From positions 1 to 64,000 of the forward strand of contig NZ_JABTTS010000024.1 in assembly GCF_018638295.1 (NCBI RefSeq): DNA of 64,000 bases. Direction: 5' to 3'. Numbering within the stretch: position 1 is the first letter of the stretch; each line of letters opens with the position of its first letter. Shown here piece by piece: positions 7,896 to 17,711 of the stretch. The notes under the pieces were generated by a model. It was given only the letters and a program-made list of their open reading frames with translations. It was not told where the DNA came from and ran no database searches. Source of the stretch: Streptomyces sp. CHD11. Its GTDB lineage: Bacteria; Actinomycetota; Actinomycetes; Streptomycetales; Streptomycetaceae. Position numbers and translations under genes: made by a program.

Positions 7896-8984
7896 CTACG
7901 CGAGCCGGTGCATCCAGCCGTGCTTGTCCTCGGCCGTCCCCCGCTGGATGTCGAGCAGCGCGCGGCGCAGGCGGAGCGTGACCTCGCCCGGCTCGCCCCC
8001 GCCCTGCTGCCACTGCGCCCCGTCCCGCTTCACGGTCCCGACCGGCGTGATGACCGCCGCCGTACCGCAGGCGAAGACCTCGGTGAGGCTGCCGTTCTCC
8101 GCGTCACGCTGCCACTGCTCGGCGGAGACCCGCTCCTCGACGGCCTCGTACCCGAGGTCGCGGGCGACGGTGAGCAGGGAGTCGCGGGTGACGCCCTCCA
8201 GGATCGAGCCGGTGAGGGTGGGGGTGACGATCCTGTCGCCGTAGACGAAGTACAGATTCATCCCGCCCAGTTCCTCGACCCACCGGTGCTCCACCGCGTC
8301 GAGGTAGCAGACCTGGTCGCAGCCCTTGGCGGCGGCCTCGGCCTGGGCGAGCAGGGAGGCCGCGTAGTTGCCGCCGGTCTTGGCGTCGCCGACCCCGCCG
8401 GGAACGGCCCTGACGCGGTCCCCGGAGACCCAGATGGAGACGGGCCTCACGCCGCCCGGGAAGTAGGCGCCGGCCGGGGAGGCGATGACCAGGAACAGGT
8501 ACTCGTTGGCCGGCTTCACGCCCAGCCCGACCTCGGTCGCGATCATGAACGGGCGCAGGTAGAGGGATTCCTCGCCGCCGTGGGCAGGCACCCATGCCTG
8601 GTCCTGGGCGACCAGTGCGTCGCACGCCTCGATGAAGGTCTCGACCGGAAGCTCGGGCATGGCGAGACGCCGGGCGGAGCGCTGGAAGCGCTCGGCGTTC
8701 TTCTCCGGGCGGAAGGTGGCGACGGATCCGTCGGGCCGGCGGTATGCCTTCAGGCCCTCGAAGATCTCCTGGGCGTAGTGCAGCACGGTGGTCGCGGGGT
8801 CGAGGGAGATCGGCGCGTACGGGACGAGCCGGCCGTCGTGCCAGCCGCGGCCCTCGGTCCACTTGATCGTCACCATGTGATCGGTGAAGTGGCGGCCGAA
8901 CCCGGGGGCGGCCAGGAGCGCGTCGCGCTCCGCGTCGGAGAGCGGGTGGGCGGAGGGCTTGAGCTCGATCGTGGGCGTCGTCAT
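7896..8984 (-). CDS. ilvE: Branched-chain amino acid aminotransferase
   Basis: A 362-residue class IV PLP aminotransferase that makes or degrades valine, leucine and isoleucine with glutamate/2-oxoglutarate. Family motifs are [30 protein letters not shown], the PLP-lysine region [12 protein letters not shown], the glutamate-containing [12 protein letters not shown] and ITPVG near the end. The start ATG at 8984 begins [10 protein letters not shown] and has AAGGA about 10 nt upstream; the frame stays open further out but the usual family length fits this start. It has its own -10-like box upstream and a strong terminator downstream. Confidence 0.93.
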   Translation of the reverse strand: MTTPTIELKPSAHPLSDAERDALLAAPGFGRHFTDHMVTIKWTEGRGWHDGRLVPYAPISLDPATTVLHYAQEIFEGLKAYRRPDGSVATFRPEKNAERFQRSARRLAMPELPVETFIEACDALVAQDQAWVPAHGGEESLYLRPFMIATEVGLGVKPANEYLFLVIASPAGAYFPGGVRPVSIWVSGDRVRAVPGGVGDAKTGGNYAASLLAQAEAAAKGCDQVCYLDAVEHRWVEELGGMNLYFVYGDRIVTPTLTGSILEGVTRDSLLTVARDLGYEAVEERVSAEQWQRDAENGSLTEVFACGTAAVITPVGTVKRDGAQWQQGGGEPGEVTLRLRRALLDIQRGTAEDKHGWMHRLA

Positions 8985-9094
8985 GAGTGGTTGTCCTTCA
9001 CCGGTTGTAGTGACGGGCCGCGCACACGCCCGTACGGCCTTCCGGCCAGTACTTGGACGTCCGAGCATTCCCTCATTCCGCGGCTCCGCGTTCG

Positions 9095-9100
9095 ATTATC
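9095..9100 (-). promoter_or_regulatory. -10 box of ilvE
   Basis: GATAAT on the minus strand, about 110 bases before the ilvE start, is the only AT-rich hexamer in the gap after the leuB terminator. A matching -35 box is not clear. Confidence 0.35.
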
Positions 9101-9175
9101 GCCCGGAGGCGGCGGCGGAAGAAATGGGGTGGCGGCGGCCCGGTGGTCGATGGTGACACCCGGCGGGGACAGGGA

Positions 9176-9210
9176 GAAGCCGCCGGGCGCTGTGACGACC
9201 CGGCGGCTTC
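9176..9210 (-). terminator. Terminator after leuB
   Basis: Perfect arms GAAGCCGCCGGG and CCCGGCGGCTTC with an 11-base loop, 24 bases after the leuB stop. It shows that ilvE is transcribed separately. Confidence 0.8.
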
Positions 9211-9234
9211 GAGTGGTGTCGAGAGGGCGCCTGG

Positions 9235-10278
9235 TCAGCCGGCTACTCGTGCGGCGAGTGCGTCGCCGATCTCCGAGGTGCTGCGGGCGGGCAGGTCGCT
9301 GCGCTCCGCGAGGTCGGCGGAGACGGCGTCCTCGATGCGGGTGGCCTCGGCGTCGTGGCCGAGGTGGCGCAGGAGGAGGGCGACGGACAGGACCGTGGCA
9401 CTGGGGTCGGCCTTGCCCTGACCGGCGATGTCCGGGGCCGAGCCGTGCACCGGCTCGAACATGGACGGGAAGGCGCCGGAGGGGTTGATGTTCCCGCTCG
9501 CGGCGACGCCGATGCCGCCGGAGACGGCCGCGGCGAGGTCGGTGATGATGTCACCGAAGAGGTTGTCGGTGACGATGACGTCGAAGCGGGCCGGGTCGGT
9601 GACGAGGTAGATCGTCGCGGCGTCGACGTGGATGTAGTCGGTGGTGACCTCGGGGAACTCCTCGGCCACCTTGTTGAAGATGTTCGTCCACAGGTGGCCT
9701 GCGAAGGTCAGCACGTTGTTCTTGTGGACCAGCGTGAGCTTCTTGCGCGGGCGGGCCCGGGCGCGGGCGAAGGCGTCGCGGACCACGCGCTCGACACCGA
9801 AGGCCGTGTTGACGGAGACCTCGGTGGCGACCTCGTGCTCGGTGCCCTTGCGGATGGTGCCGCCGTTGCCCGTGTACGGCCCCTCGGTGCCCTCGCGGAC
9901 CACCACGAAGTCGATCTCGGGCCGGCCGGCGAGCGGGGAGTCCACACCGGGCTGGAGCTTGCTCGGCCGCAGGTTGACGTGGTGGTCGAAGGCGAAGCGG
10001 AGCTTCAGCAGGAAACCGCGCTCGAGGACACCGGAGGGGACCGAGGGGTCACCGATGGCGCCGAGCAGGATGGCGTCGTGCCGCTTCAGCGCGTCGAGGT
10101 CGGCGTCGGTGAGGGTCTCACCGGTCGCGTGGTAGCGCGTGGCGCCGAAGTCGTAGTCCTTGGTCTCCAGCTTCACATCCTGCGGAAGGACGGCGGAGAG
10201 GACCTTCAGGCCTTCGGCCACGACCTCCTGGCCGATGCCGTCACCGGGGATCACTGCGAGATTGATGCTGCGAGACAT
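9235..10278 (-). CDS. leuB: 3-Isopropylmalate dehydrogenase
   Basis: A 347-residue dehydrogenase of leucine synthesis that oxidises and decarboxylates 3-isopropylmalate to 2-oxoisocaproate with NAD. The start [15 protein letters not shown], the substrate-binding [27 protein letters not shown], the HKNNVL lysine and the nucleotide-binding [20 protein letters not shown] are all present. The ATG is preceded both by AGGAG at 12 nt and by TAGGGT ending 6 nt upstream, so the transcript could be leaderless. A hairpin just upstream separates it from the 43-residue gene. Confidence 0.93.
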   Translation of the reverse strand: MSRSINLAVIPGDGIGQEVVAEGLKVLSAVLPQDVKLETKDYDFGATRYHATGETLTDADLDALKRHDAILLGAIGDPSVPSGVLERGFLLKLRFAFDHHVNLRPSKLQPGVDSPLAGRPEIDFVVVREGTEGPYTGNGGTIRKGTEHEVATEVSVNTAFGVERVVRDAFARARARPRKKLTLVHKNNVLTFAGHLWTNIFNKVAEEFPEVTTDYIHVDAATIYLVTDPARFDVIVTDNLFGDIITDLAAAVSGGIGVAASGNINPSGAFPSMFEPVHGSAPDIAGQGKADPSATVLSVALLLRHLGHDAEATRIEDAVSADLAERSDLPARSTSEIGDALAARVAG

Positions 10279-10313
10279 GCGGGCACCCTACTCCTCGTCC
10301 CACGGGATGACAT

Positions 10314-10338
10314 ACGGCGTCCGGCATACGGACGCCGT
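10314..10338 (-). terminator. Hairpin between the 43-residue gene and leuB
   Basis: ACGGCGTCC and GGACGCCGT-type arms around a short loop begin 7 bases after the small gene's stop. It is the likely terminator of that gene and places the leuB promoter within the next 35 bases. Confidence 0.6.
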
Positions 10339-10345
10339 GGGCGTG

Positions 10346-10477
10346 TCAGTGGCCGGTCGAGCCGCCGTTGTCCCGGCGGTCGAGGGCGCGCTGGAGGGCG
10401 GCCGCGGCGTTCTTGCGGTCGGATTCGCTCGTACGGGGGGTGTGGCGGACGCGGCGGCGGACGGTCGTCTCGGCCAT
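10346..10477 (-). CDS. Small basic protein of unknown function (43 residues)
   Basis: The product starts MAETTVRRRVRHTPRTSES and ends ALDRRDNGGSTGH. It is rich in Arg and short, with no membrane segment. The ATG at 10475-10477 has GGAG about 9 nt upstream, and the frame lies between the pruA terminator region and leuB with its own downstream hairpin, which supports a real gene. I recall similar 43-residue proteins next to leuB in other Streptomyces, but no function. A nucleic-acid-binding or structural role is only a guess from its charge. Confidence 0.65.
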   Translation of the reverse strand: MAETTVRRRVRHTPRTSESDRKNAAAALQRALDRRDNGGSTGH

Positions 10478-10726
10478 GGTGCATCGACTCCTCAGGCATA
10501 CCTGGGGTACGGAAAGGGGGTGACTGGAGGCCGGGGCGGGGAGCGGCGGACCGCAGGGGTTGCCTGCGCGGGTCCGGCTCACGACCGCCGTTCGCTCGAT
10601 CGAGCGCGTCGTTCGGCTCCTACAAAGCTAAGGGAGCCGGGCGCGCCTGTCTGCACAATTACTCGGACTTCCTACTATCTGAGACGGTGGACCCGGTCAC
10701 ACCGCTCCCACCTGCGGACATGCCGA

Positions 10727-10757
10727 ACGGGCCAGGTCGGGGGGAGACCTGGCCCGT
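10727..10757 (-). terminator. Terminator after pruA
   Basis: Perfect 12-base arms ACGGGCCAGGTC and GACCTGGCCCGT around a 7-base G-rich loop, 18 bases past the pruA stop. Confidence 0.8.
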
Positions 10758-10775
10758 CCGGGGTCGGGGTGGGCG

Positions 10776-12407
10776 TCAGCCCATGTGCGGGTAGGTGTAG
10801 TCCGTCGGCGCGACCAGCGTCTCCTTGATGGCGCGGGTCAGTGTCCAGCGCATCAGGTTCTGCGGGGCGCCCGCCTTGTCGTTGGTGCCCGAGGCACGGC
10901 CGCCGCCGAAGGGCTGCTGGCCGACGACGGCACCGGTCGACTTGTCGTTGATGTAGAAGTTTCCGGCCGCGTAGCGCAGCTTCTCCATCGTGTACGCCGC
11001 CGCCGCGCGGTCGCCCGAGACGACCGAGCCGGTGAGGGCGTAGTCGGACACCGCCTCCATCTGGGTCAGCATCTCGTCGTACTCGCCGTCCTCGTAGACG
11101 TGGACGGCGAGGAACGGACCGAAGTACTCCGTGCGGAACACCTCGTTCTCCGGGTCGGAGCACTCGACGACCGTCGGGCGCACGAAGTAGCCGACCGAGT
11201 CGTCGTAGGAGCCGCCCGCGACGATCGTGCAGGTCTCGTCCTCCCGGGCACGGTCGATCGCGGCCTTGTTCTTGGCGAAGGACCGCTCGTCGATGACGGC
11301 GCCCACGAAGTTCGACAGGTCGGTGACGTCACCCATGGTCAGGTAGTCGACCTCGGCGGCGAACTCCTCCTTGAAACCGTCGTTCCAGATGGACGCCGGG
11401 ATGTAGGCGCGGGAGGTGGCGCTGCACTTCTGGCCCTGGTACTCGAAGGCCCCGCGGGTCAGGGCGGTCTTGAGCACGGCGCGGTCGGCGCTCGGGTGGG
11501 CGACCAGGAAGTCCTTGCCGCCGGTCTCACCGACCAGACGCGGGTAGGTGCGGTACTTCTCGATGTTGTTGCCGACCGTCTTCCACAGGTGCTGGAAGGT
11601 CTTGGTCGAGCCGGTGAAGTGGATGCCCGCGAGGTCCCGGTGCTCCAGGGCCACCTTGGAGACCTCGATGCCGTCACCGGTGAGGAGGTTGATGACGCCC
11701 TTGGGCAGCCCCGCCTCCTCCAGCAGCCGCATCAGCAACACGGCGGCGTGGGTCTGCGTCGGGGACGGCTTCCAGACCACCACGTTGCCCATCAGGGCCG
11801 GGGCGGTGGGCAGGTTGCCCGCGATCGCGCTGAAGTTGAAGGGCGTGATCGCGTAGACGAAGCCCTCCAGCGGGCGGTGGTCCATGCGGTTCCACACGCC
11901 CGGCGAATTGGCCGGGGGCTGCTCGGCGAGGATGCCGCGCGCGTAGTGGACGTTGAAGCGCCAGAAGTCGATCAGCTCGCAGGGGCTGTCGATCTCGGCC
12001 TGCTGGGCCGTCTTGGACTGGCCCAGCATGGTGGAGGCGGCGATGGTCTCGCGCCAGGGGCCGGACAGCAGTTCGGCGGCGCGCAGGATGATCGCCGCTC
12101 GGTCGTCGAAGGACATCGCGCGCCAGGCGGGCGCGGCGGCGAGGGCCGCGTCGACGGCGTCCTGGGCGTCCGCCTGCGTGGCGTTGGCGTAGGTGCCCAG
12201 GCGGGCCTTGTGGTTGTGCGGCTGCACGACGTCGAAACGCTCGCCGCCGCCCATCCGCCGCTCGCCGCCGATGGTGCAGGGGAGGTCGATCGGGTTGTCG
12301 GCCAGCTCCTTGAGCCTGGCCTCCAGCCGGGCACGCTCGGGCGTCCCGGGGGCGTAGCCGTGCACCGGCTCGTTGACGGGGGTGGGGACCTGGGTCACAG
12401 CGTCCAT
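10776..12407 (-). CDS. pruA: L-glutamate gamma-semialdehyde (P5C) dehydrogenase
   Basis: A 543-residue aldehyde dehydrogenase that oxidises glutamate semialdehyde, the product of proline oxidation, to glutamate with NAD. ALDH motifs are ITPFNFSAIAGN, the nucleotide loop FTGSTKTFQ, the general-base glutamate in VGETGGKDF, the catalytic cysteine in FEYQGQKCSATSR and EYFGPFLAV. The QKCSA form and the length are typical of the PruA/RocA branch. It is 230 bases downstream of putA on the same strand and completes the two-enzyme proline pathway, here as separate proteins rather than the PutA fusion of proteobacteria. Confidence 0.93.
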   Translation of the reverse strand: MDAVTQVPTPVNEPVHGYAPGTPERARLEARLKELADNPIDLPCTIGGERRMGGGERFDVVQPHNHKARLGTYANATQADAQDAVDAALAAAPAWRAMSFDDRAAIILRAAELLSGPWRETIAASTMLGQSKTAQQAEIDSPCELIDFWRFNVHYARGILAEQPPANSPGVWNRMDHRPLEGFVYAITPFNFSAIAGNLPTAPALMGNVVVWKPSPTQTHAAVLLMRLLEEAGLPKGVINLLTGDGIEVSKVALEHRDLAGIHFTGSTKTFQHLWKTVGNNIEKYRTYPRLVGETGGKDFLVAHPSADRAVLKTALTRGAFEYQGQKCSATSRAYIPASIWNDGFKEEFAAEVDYLTMGDVTDLSNFVGAVIDERSFAKNKAAIDRAREDETCTIVAGGSYDDSVGYFVRPTVVECSDPENEVFRTEYFGPFLAVHVYEDGEYDEMLTQMEAVSDYALTGSVVSGDRAAAAYTMEKLRYAAGNFYINDKSTGAVVGQQPFGGGRASGTNDKAGAPQNLMRWTLTRAIKETLVAPTDYTYPHMG

Positions 12408-12637
12408 GAGCTACCTCTTCCGGGTGATTCCCTGGGCTCCGGTCGGGTGGACCGAAGAGCACGTGCGTATGTTGGGCGTCGGTCAGGGCTTGACCGTCAC
12501 ACGCTCACGTGTGAGAAGCCCTTCGGGCGGAGTCACGGCTTCCGCAACTCCTTTCCGTCGGATCGGGATCGGCTGGGCCGATCAAGGACGGCGGCTGCCA
12601 CGACCCGGGGCACGACCCGGGTGATGACAGCTGCCGC

Positions 12638-13564
12638 TCAGCCCTTGGTGATCATGCTTCGGGCGAAGAACCGGAGGTTCGCCGGCTTCTCCGCGAGACG
12701 GCGCATGAAGTAGCCGTACCAGTCGGTGCCGTAGGCCGTGTAGACGCGCATGCGGTGACCCTCCGCGGCCAGCCGCAGGTGCTCGTCGCCGCGGATGCCG
12801 TAGAGCATCTGGAACTCGTACTCGTCGGGCTTGCGCCCGGCCGTGCGGGCCAGTTCCTGGGCGATGGAGATCAGGCGCGGGTCGTGGGACCCGATCATCG
12901 GGTAGCCCTCGCCCTCCATCAGCGTCCGCAGGATGCGCACGTACGCCTTGTCGATCTCGTGCTTCTGCTGGTAGGCGACCTCTGCGGGCTCCTTGTAGGC
13001 GCCCTTCACCAACCGTACGCGACTGCCGGCGGCGGCGAGGCGGCGCGCGTCCTCCTCGGTGCGGAAGAGGTAGGCCTGGATGACGCAGCCGGTCTGCGGG
13101 TGGTCCTTCCGCAGTTCCTGGTGGATGGCGAACATCGAGTCGAGGGTGGTGTGGTCCTCCGCGTCCAGCGTGACGGTGGTGCCGATGCCGGCGGCTGCCT
13201 CGACGACGGGGCGGACGTTGGCGAGCGCGCGTTCATGGCCGCCGGGGAGCGCCTGTCCGAACATCGACAGCTTCACCGACATCTCGGCCCGGCCGCCCAG
13301 CTCCAGCGGTCCCAGCCGGTCGATCAGCTCCAGATAGGCGTCCCGCGCGGCGGCCGCCTGCCCGGGGGTGGTGATGTCCTCACCCACGACGTCCAGGGTC
13401 AGTTCCAGGCCGTTGCCGGTGAGCTCCCGGACGACCGGCAGGATCTCGTCGACGATCTCGCCGGGGATGAACCGGTCCACGACCTGTTTGGTCACCGGGG
13501 CGGCCGACACCAGGCGTCGCATCCGGTCGCTGCGCGACGCGGCGAGAATCACGGGACCCAGCAC
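12638..13564 (-). CDS. putA: Proline dehydrogenase (monofunctional)
   Basis: A 308-residue FAD-dependent proline dehydrogenase barrel that oxidises proline to P5C. Conserved stretches include GGRAEMSVKLSMFGQ, VTLDAEDHTT, QAYLFRTEEDARRL, RLVKGAYKEP, EFQMLYGIR and YGTDWYGYFMRRLAE. The start is GTG at 13562-13564 with GGAGG 6 nt upstream; the frame continues outward without a ribosome site. It is divergent from the PucR-type regulator gene, which probably controls it in response to proline. Confidence 0.92.
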   Translation of the reverse strand: MLGPVILAASRSDRMRRLVSAAPVTKQVVDRFIPGEIVDEILPVVRELTGNGLELTLDVVGEDITTPGQAAAARDAYLELIDRLGPLELGGRAEMSVKLSMFGQALPGGHERALANVRPVVEAAAGIGTTVTLDAEDHTTLDSMFAIHQELRKDHPQTGCVIQAYLFRTEEDARRLAAAGSRVRLVKGAYKEPAEVAYQQKHEIDKAYVRILRTLMEGEGYPMIGSHDPRLISIAQELARTAGRKPDEYEFQMLYGIRGDEHLRLAAEGHRMRVYTAYGTDWYGYFMRRLAEKPANLRFFARSMITKG

Positions 13565-13740
13565 GGGGCACCTCCACAAGCTGCACGAGGCCGTCGCCCG
13601 ACGTTTCGGATACGGCACGGAGAACCACCGTGAAACCTACGGATGCCCCCGATCCTCGGCCACGGACAGCTGTCACGCATCCGTGCGGCAGATCTCAGAC
13701 AGATGTATGAAGGCGCGCGGTTCTGCGGCAGAATGCCCTG

Positions 13741-14955
13741 GTGACATCGGAACACAGGGACGACTACCAGGAGCTGGTGGACGAGATCTCGGAGCAGCTC
13801 GGCGCTCCGGCGACCCTGGAGAACCGCGACTTCGAGCTGATCGCCTTCGGGGCGTACGACAGCGAGGACGATCTCGATCCGTCCGCGCTGGACCCCGTGC
13901 GTGCCCGCTCGATCCTGACCCGCCGGTCGACGGCCGCGGTCCGCGCCTGGTTCGAGGGCTTCGGCATCACGCGCGCGACCGGTCCGGTCCGTATCCCGCG
14001 GACCCCGGAGGCGGGCGTGCACCGCGGGCGCGTCTGCCTCCCGGTACGCCATCGGGGGGTCGTGCTCGGCTACGTCTGGCTGCTCGACTACGACCCGGGC
14101 CCCTCGGAACAGCAGCTGGACGCGGCCATGCGGGTGACGGCACGGATCGGCGCGCTGCTCGCCGACGAGGCGCAGCACGGCGCCGACCTCACCCGCGAGC
14201 TGCGGGCGGTACTGACCGCGGAGCGGGACGGGCAGCGGGAGGTGGCCGTCGCCGAGCTGCGCTCCGCCCTCGGCAGCCGGGCCGACGGTCCGCACACGGT
14301 GGTCTGTGTCGCGCCCTGGCCCTCCGCCGACCCAGACGACGCTCCGTCGGTCCGTACGGTGCCGGGTGCGACGGCGCTGTGCTCCCTGCCGTGGGGAGCG
14401 GGGGGATCGGCGCTGGCCCTGCTGCTGCGGCTGCGCTCGGCGGAGGTACTGACCCCGGCGACGACGGCGGCCTCACGGCTGCTGGACCGGGCGCGGGACA
14501 GCGCGCCGGGCGGCCGTGACAGCGGCCGGGGCGGGGGTGGCCCCGCGGTGACCGCCGGGATCGCCGCGCCGCGCACCGGTCTGGCCGGCCTGGGGAGGGC
14601 CTGGGCCGAGGCGTCGGCGTCCGCGCGGGCGGCGCTGGCCGAACCGCGGCTGGGGCCGGTCGCCCGGTGGGCGTCGATCGGCGCCTTCCGGCTGCTGACG
14701 GCGCTGCCCGCGGGCTCCGCCCGCGACCCCGCCGTCAGCCCCCTGTTCTCCCCCGCCCAGCGCGAACTGGCCCGCACGGCCGAGACGTATCTGGACTGCG
14801 CGGGCCGGGCCGGCCGTACGGCGGCCGGGCTCGGCATCCACCGCCAGACCCTGTACTACCGCCTGTCGCGGATCGAGCAGCTGACGGGCCTGGACCTGGA
14901 CGACGGCGAGGACCGCCTGCTGCTGCACATGGCGCTCAAGGCGGCCCGGCTATGA
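13741..14955 (+). CDS. PucR-type transcriptional regulator, likely of putA/pruA
   Basis: A 404-residue regulator with a variable N-terminal sensing region and a C-terminal helix-turn-helix of the PucR (CdaR) type: [36 protein letters not shown] near 350-385. Divergent placement 176 bases from putA suggests it controls proline use; this is inference. The GTG start has no ribosome site but CAGAAT ends 6 bases before it, the pattern of a leaderless transcript. The middle (about 250-290) is a low-complexity Ala/Gly/Arg linker. It converges with the amidase gene, with only 25 bases between the stops. Confidence 0.85.
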   Translation: MTSEHRDDYQELVDEISEQLGAPATLENRDFELIAFGAYDSEDDLDPSALDPVRARSILTRRSTAAVRAWFEGFGITRATGPVRIPRTPEAGVHRGRVCLPVRHRGVVLGYVWLLDYDPGPSEQQLDAAMRVTARIGALLADEAQHGADLTRELRAVLTAERDGQREVAVAELRSALGSRADGPHTVVCVAPWPSADPDDAPSVRTVPGATALCSLPWGAGGSALALLLRLRSAEVLTPATTAASRLLDRARDSAPGGRDSGRGGGGPAVTAGIAAPRTGLAGLGRAWAEASASARAALAEPRLGPVARWASIGAFRLLTALPAGSARDPAVSPLFSPAQRELARTAETYLDCAGRAGRTAAGLGIHRQTLYYRLSRIEQLTGLDLDDGEDRLLLHMALKAARL

Positions 14956-14980
14956 CCCGGCTGCCGTACGGCCGCCCCTG

Positions 14981-16201
14981 TCAGGTGCGGTAGGCGTAGT
15001 ACGCGGCCGTCGGGTACGAGGCGATGATGCTCGCGACCGACCGGCGGTGCGTGTTGGTGGAGTGGTAGCTCAGATACGGCACACCCTGCGCGCTGCGGTG
15101 CGTGACGATCATGGTGTGGTCCTTGGACCCGTTCCTGTCGAAGTCCACCTGCAGCACGTCACCGATGTCCATCTGGTAGACGTTGGCGAGGCTGGTGGCG
15201 CGCTCGGTGTTCAGGGCGAACCAGGACCACTCGTTGACCCCGATGAACGAGTGCGACTGGATCGTGCTGTTGCCGAACCACCTGGTGTAGTCGTACACAT
15301 AGCCCGGCACGTGCTTCCAGCCGCCCGCCTTCAGGGCCTGGCTGACGAAGTTGGTGCAGTCGCCGCCGGCACCCTGCCCGTCGAAGCTCGGGTACTCCGG
15401 GTTGTAGTCGCGCCAGTACTTGTCCGCGTAGGCGGCCATCGCCCGGTAGTCGTACTCGCCGCCCGTGAGGTCCTTCGGGGCGGCCGGCGCGGGCCGGGTG
15501 GTCTCGGCACGCGGGGACGTCGGCGTGGTGGTGGCGGCCTTGGCCGTGGTGGAGGCCGAGGCCGAGGGGGAAGGGGACGCGCTGGGCGCGGGCGCGGGGT
15601 CGACCTCCGGCTGGGCCGGCTGGTTGACCGCGAGCTGGTCGTCGCCGGCCTCGCGGATGCCGGTCAGACGCCAGTTGCCGCGCCGGTCGGCCTCGAAGGT
15701 CAGCTGGTGGTCCGCCTGGAATCCGGTCGACTTCGGCTCGTCGCCGCGGACCTTCTTGTACGTCAGCGTCGTGGTCTCGGTGACGTTGACGACGGCCTTG
15801 TGGCCGTTGACCCGGGTTCGGTTCAGGGCGACGGTGGTGTTGGCGGCGCTGTACCTCTCGCCGTGCCGGGCGAGCCGTTCCCTGCGGTCACCGAGCCGGT
15901 CCAGGGCCGAGCCCTCGGTGCGCACCGCCTTGGAGGACAGCGCGACCCTGCCGGAGAAGCCGCCGGTTGTCGCCTTCTTCCCGCCGGGCCGGTCGACCAG
16001 CGCGTTGGTGCGGTCGGTGAAGACCGCGTCGGCCAGCCGCTGGAAGGTCGCCTTGGTCCGGGCGTCCACCTCGGGCTCGGCCGTCGTGGAGGCCCCCGCA
16101 CTCCAGTTCGGAAGCAGCGCCGCTCCTGCGATGGCCGAGGCGGCGGCCGCCGTGACTATGGTCGCGCGGCTCCGCGTACGGCGCAGCTTTCTTGACTTCA
16201 C
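14981..16201 (-). CDS. Exported amidase-domain (Amidase_6) protein
   Basis: A 406-residue secreted protein. The N-terminus has a basic stretch, a hydrophobic segment (about 14-30) and ASA-type cleavage region. An N-terminal domain (about 45-190) precedes a Pro/Ser/Thr linker (about 205-250). The C-terminal putative amidase domain begins YDYRAMAAYADKYWRDYNPEY and has the hallmark GGDCTNFVSQALKAGGW with a Cys nucleophile, and the histidine in DHTMIVTH. Such domains are found in predicted peptidoglycan or peptide amidases. GTG at 16199-16201 follows AGGGGAG. It is the last of three envelope genes on this strand. Confidence 0.8.
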   Translation of the reverse strand: MKSRKLRRTRSRATIVTAAAASAIAGAALLPNWSAGASTTAEPEVDARTKATFQRLADAVFTDRTNALVDRPGGKKATTGGFSGRVALSSKAVRTEGSALDRLGDRRERLARHGERYSAANTTVALNRTRVNGHKAVVNVTETTTLTYKKVRGDEPKSTGFQADHQLTFEADRRGNWRLTGIREAGDDQLAVNQPAQPEVDPAPAPSASPSPSASASTTAKAATTTPTSPRAETTRPAPAAPKDLTGGEYDYRAMAAYADKYWRDYNPEYPSFDGQGAGGDCTNFVSQALKAGGWKHVPGYVYDYTRWFGNSTIQSHSFIGVNEWSWFALNTERATSLANVYQMDIGDVLQVDFDRNGSKDHTMIVTHRSAQGVPYLSYHSTNTHRRSVASIIASYPTAAYYAYRT

Positions 16202-16346
16202 TGTAGCTCCCCTCTTTCCGGCGGACGGTCGCCGGAGTAAGCGGAGTTTCGCACGCCGCATGTGGCTGTTGTGAAGGGGGTGTTGCCTTTGCCCGTACGG
16301 TAGTTACCGGACCGTCACCACGACGGGCCGGCCGTCGCGGTCGCGG

Positions 16347-17630
16347 CTACTTCACGACCGTGGACCAGTCCGGGGACTGCGCCGGATCCAGGGAGCGCAG
16401 CCGCTGCAAGGTCTCCGGATCCTGGACGTCCATCCAGTCCGCGAGCTCCCTGAAGGACACACACTTGACGTCCTTTCTGGGGCACACGTCCTTGATAACC
16501 TGCTCGACGGCCTTCATGTAGATTCCGCCGTTCCACTCCTCGAAGTGGTTGCCGATGAACAGCGGCGCCCGGCTGCCGTAGTAGACACGGTCGAAGCCCG
16601 CCATGTAGGTGCCGACGGTCTCCTGCTGCCACCGCGGATACTGGGCCGGGTCGCCGTCGGTCTCCCCGTCGGACTGGTTGTAGAGGAAGTTGAAGTCCAT
16701 GGACAGCCCCTGGTACTTGCCGCCCTCGTACGGAAGCATCTGGAGCGGGAAGTCCCAGATGCCCTCCTTCTTCACCGGCCATATCTGGAAGTCGCCGGCG
16801 GAACTGGCGTCATAGCGCCAGTCGTAACTCCGGGCCGCCTTCAGCAGGTTCTCCTGGCCCTCCAGGCAGGGGGCACGGCCGCCGATGACCTCCCTGTCGA
16901 TGTCGAAGGGCAGCGGGTCGATGTCGGTGAAGCCGGTGTTGGTCTTCCACTTCTTCACGAACCCGTAGAACTGGTCGATCTCGCTCTTCCACTCCTCGAC
17001 GCTCCAGTCACCGCCGCCCTTGGCGCCGCAGAAGTGCCCGTTGAAGTGGGTGCCTATCTCATGGCCGTCCTTCCAGGCGCCGGAGAGCTGTTCCAGGGTG
17101 GTGCGTATGTGCTCGTCGGTGGGGAGGCTGATCGCGGCACTGCCGGTGGGGTGCTGCGGCGGCTCGTACAGGTCCTTCTTGCTCTTGGGCAGGAGGTAGA
17201 TGCCGGTGAGGAAGAAGGTCATGTGCGCGTCGTACTTCTTCGCCGTCTCCCGGAAGTGCGCGAAGAGCCCGTCGTCGCCCTGGAGCGCGCCGTCCCAGGA
17301 GAAGACCACGAACTGGGGCGGCTTCTGCCCGGGCCTGAGCGGCTTCGCCTCGAACCTCTTCTTCTGGGGGCCGGTGTAGGAGGTGGACCCGTCACCGATC
17401 ACCTCGGTACGGCCGTCCCACTCCGGCTCCCCGGACGCCCGCGCGCCCGACCGCCGCGGAGTGTCCTCCCTGGCGGACGCGGTCGGGGCGGTTCTGTCGT
17501 CGCCGGAGAGCGCCAGGTAACCGATGACGAGGGAGGCGACCACGAGGGCCGCCGTCAGCGTGAGGATGTGTCGGCGGGCGGGACGGCGGGTTGCTCGGGC
17601 CTTGCGTCGGCGGCCCGACGGCTGCTTCAT
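16347..17630 (-). CDS. NodB-like polysaccharide deacetylase family protein, membrane anchored
   Basis: A 427-residue protein with a cytosolic Arg/Lys-rich start, one membrane span (about 21-42) and an extracellular NodB-like (CE4) fold. The metal-binding motif appears as THFNGHF (His-x-x-x-His), and GGRAPC takes the place of the Arg-Pro motif. Motif 1, normally Thr-Phe-Asp-Asp-Gly, reads FSWDG, so the first Asp, the usual catalytic base, is replaced by Trp. The protein may bind rather than deacetylate, or use a variant mechanism. GNHFEEW near the end resembles motif 5. The ATG has AGAGG upstream. It lies between genes for an amidase and a penicillin-binding protein, so an envelope role is likely. 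Confidence 0.75.
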   Translation of the reverse strand: MKQPSGRRRKARATRRPARRHILTLTAALVVASLVIGYLALSGDDRTAPTASAREDTPRRSGARASGEPEWDGRTEVIGDGSTSYTGPQKKRFEAKPLRPGQKPPQFVVFSWDGALQGDDGLFAHFRETAKKYDAHMTFFLTGIYLLPKSKKDLYEPPQHPTGSAAISLPTDEHIRTTLEQLSGAWKDGHEIGTHFNGHFCGAKGGGDWSVEEWKSEIDQFYGFVKKWKTNTGFTDIDPLPFDIDREVIGGRAPCLEGQENLLKAARSYDWRYDASSAGDFQIWPVKKEGIWDFPLQMLPYEGGKYQGLSMDFNFLYNQSDGETDGDPAQYPRWQQETVGTYMAGFDRVYYGSRAPLFIGNHFEEWNGGIYMKAVEQVIKDVCPRKDVKCVSFRELADWMDVQDPETLQRLRSLDPAQSPDWSTVVK

Positions 17631-17711
17631 CTGCGGCTCGACCTCTTGGGGACAGGGGACAGGGACGGGGTGCGGTGGCCGGTGCGGTGCGGTCTCGGCC
17701 GCACCGGTGTC

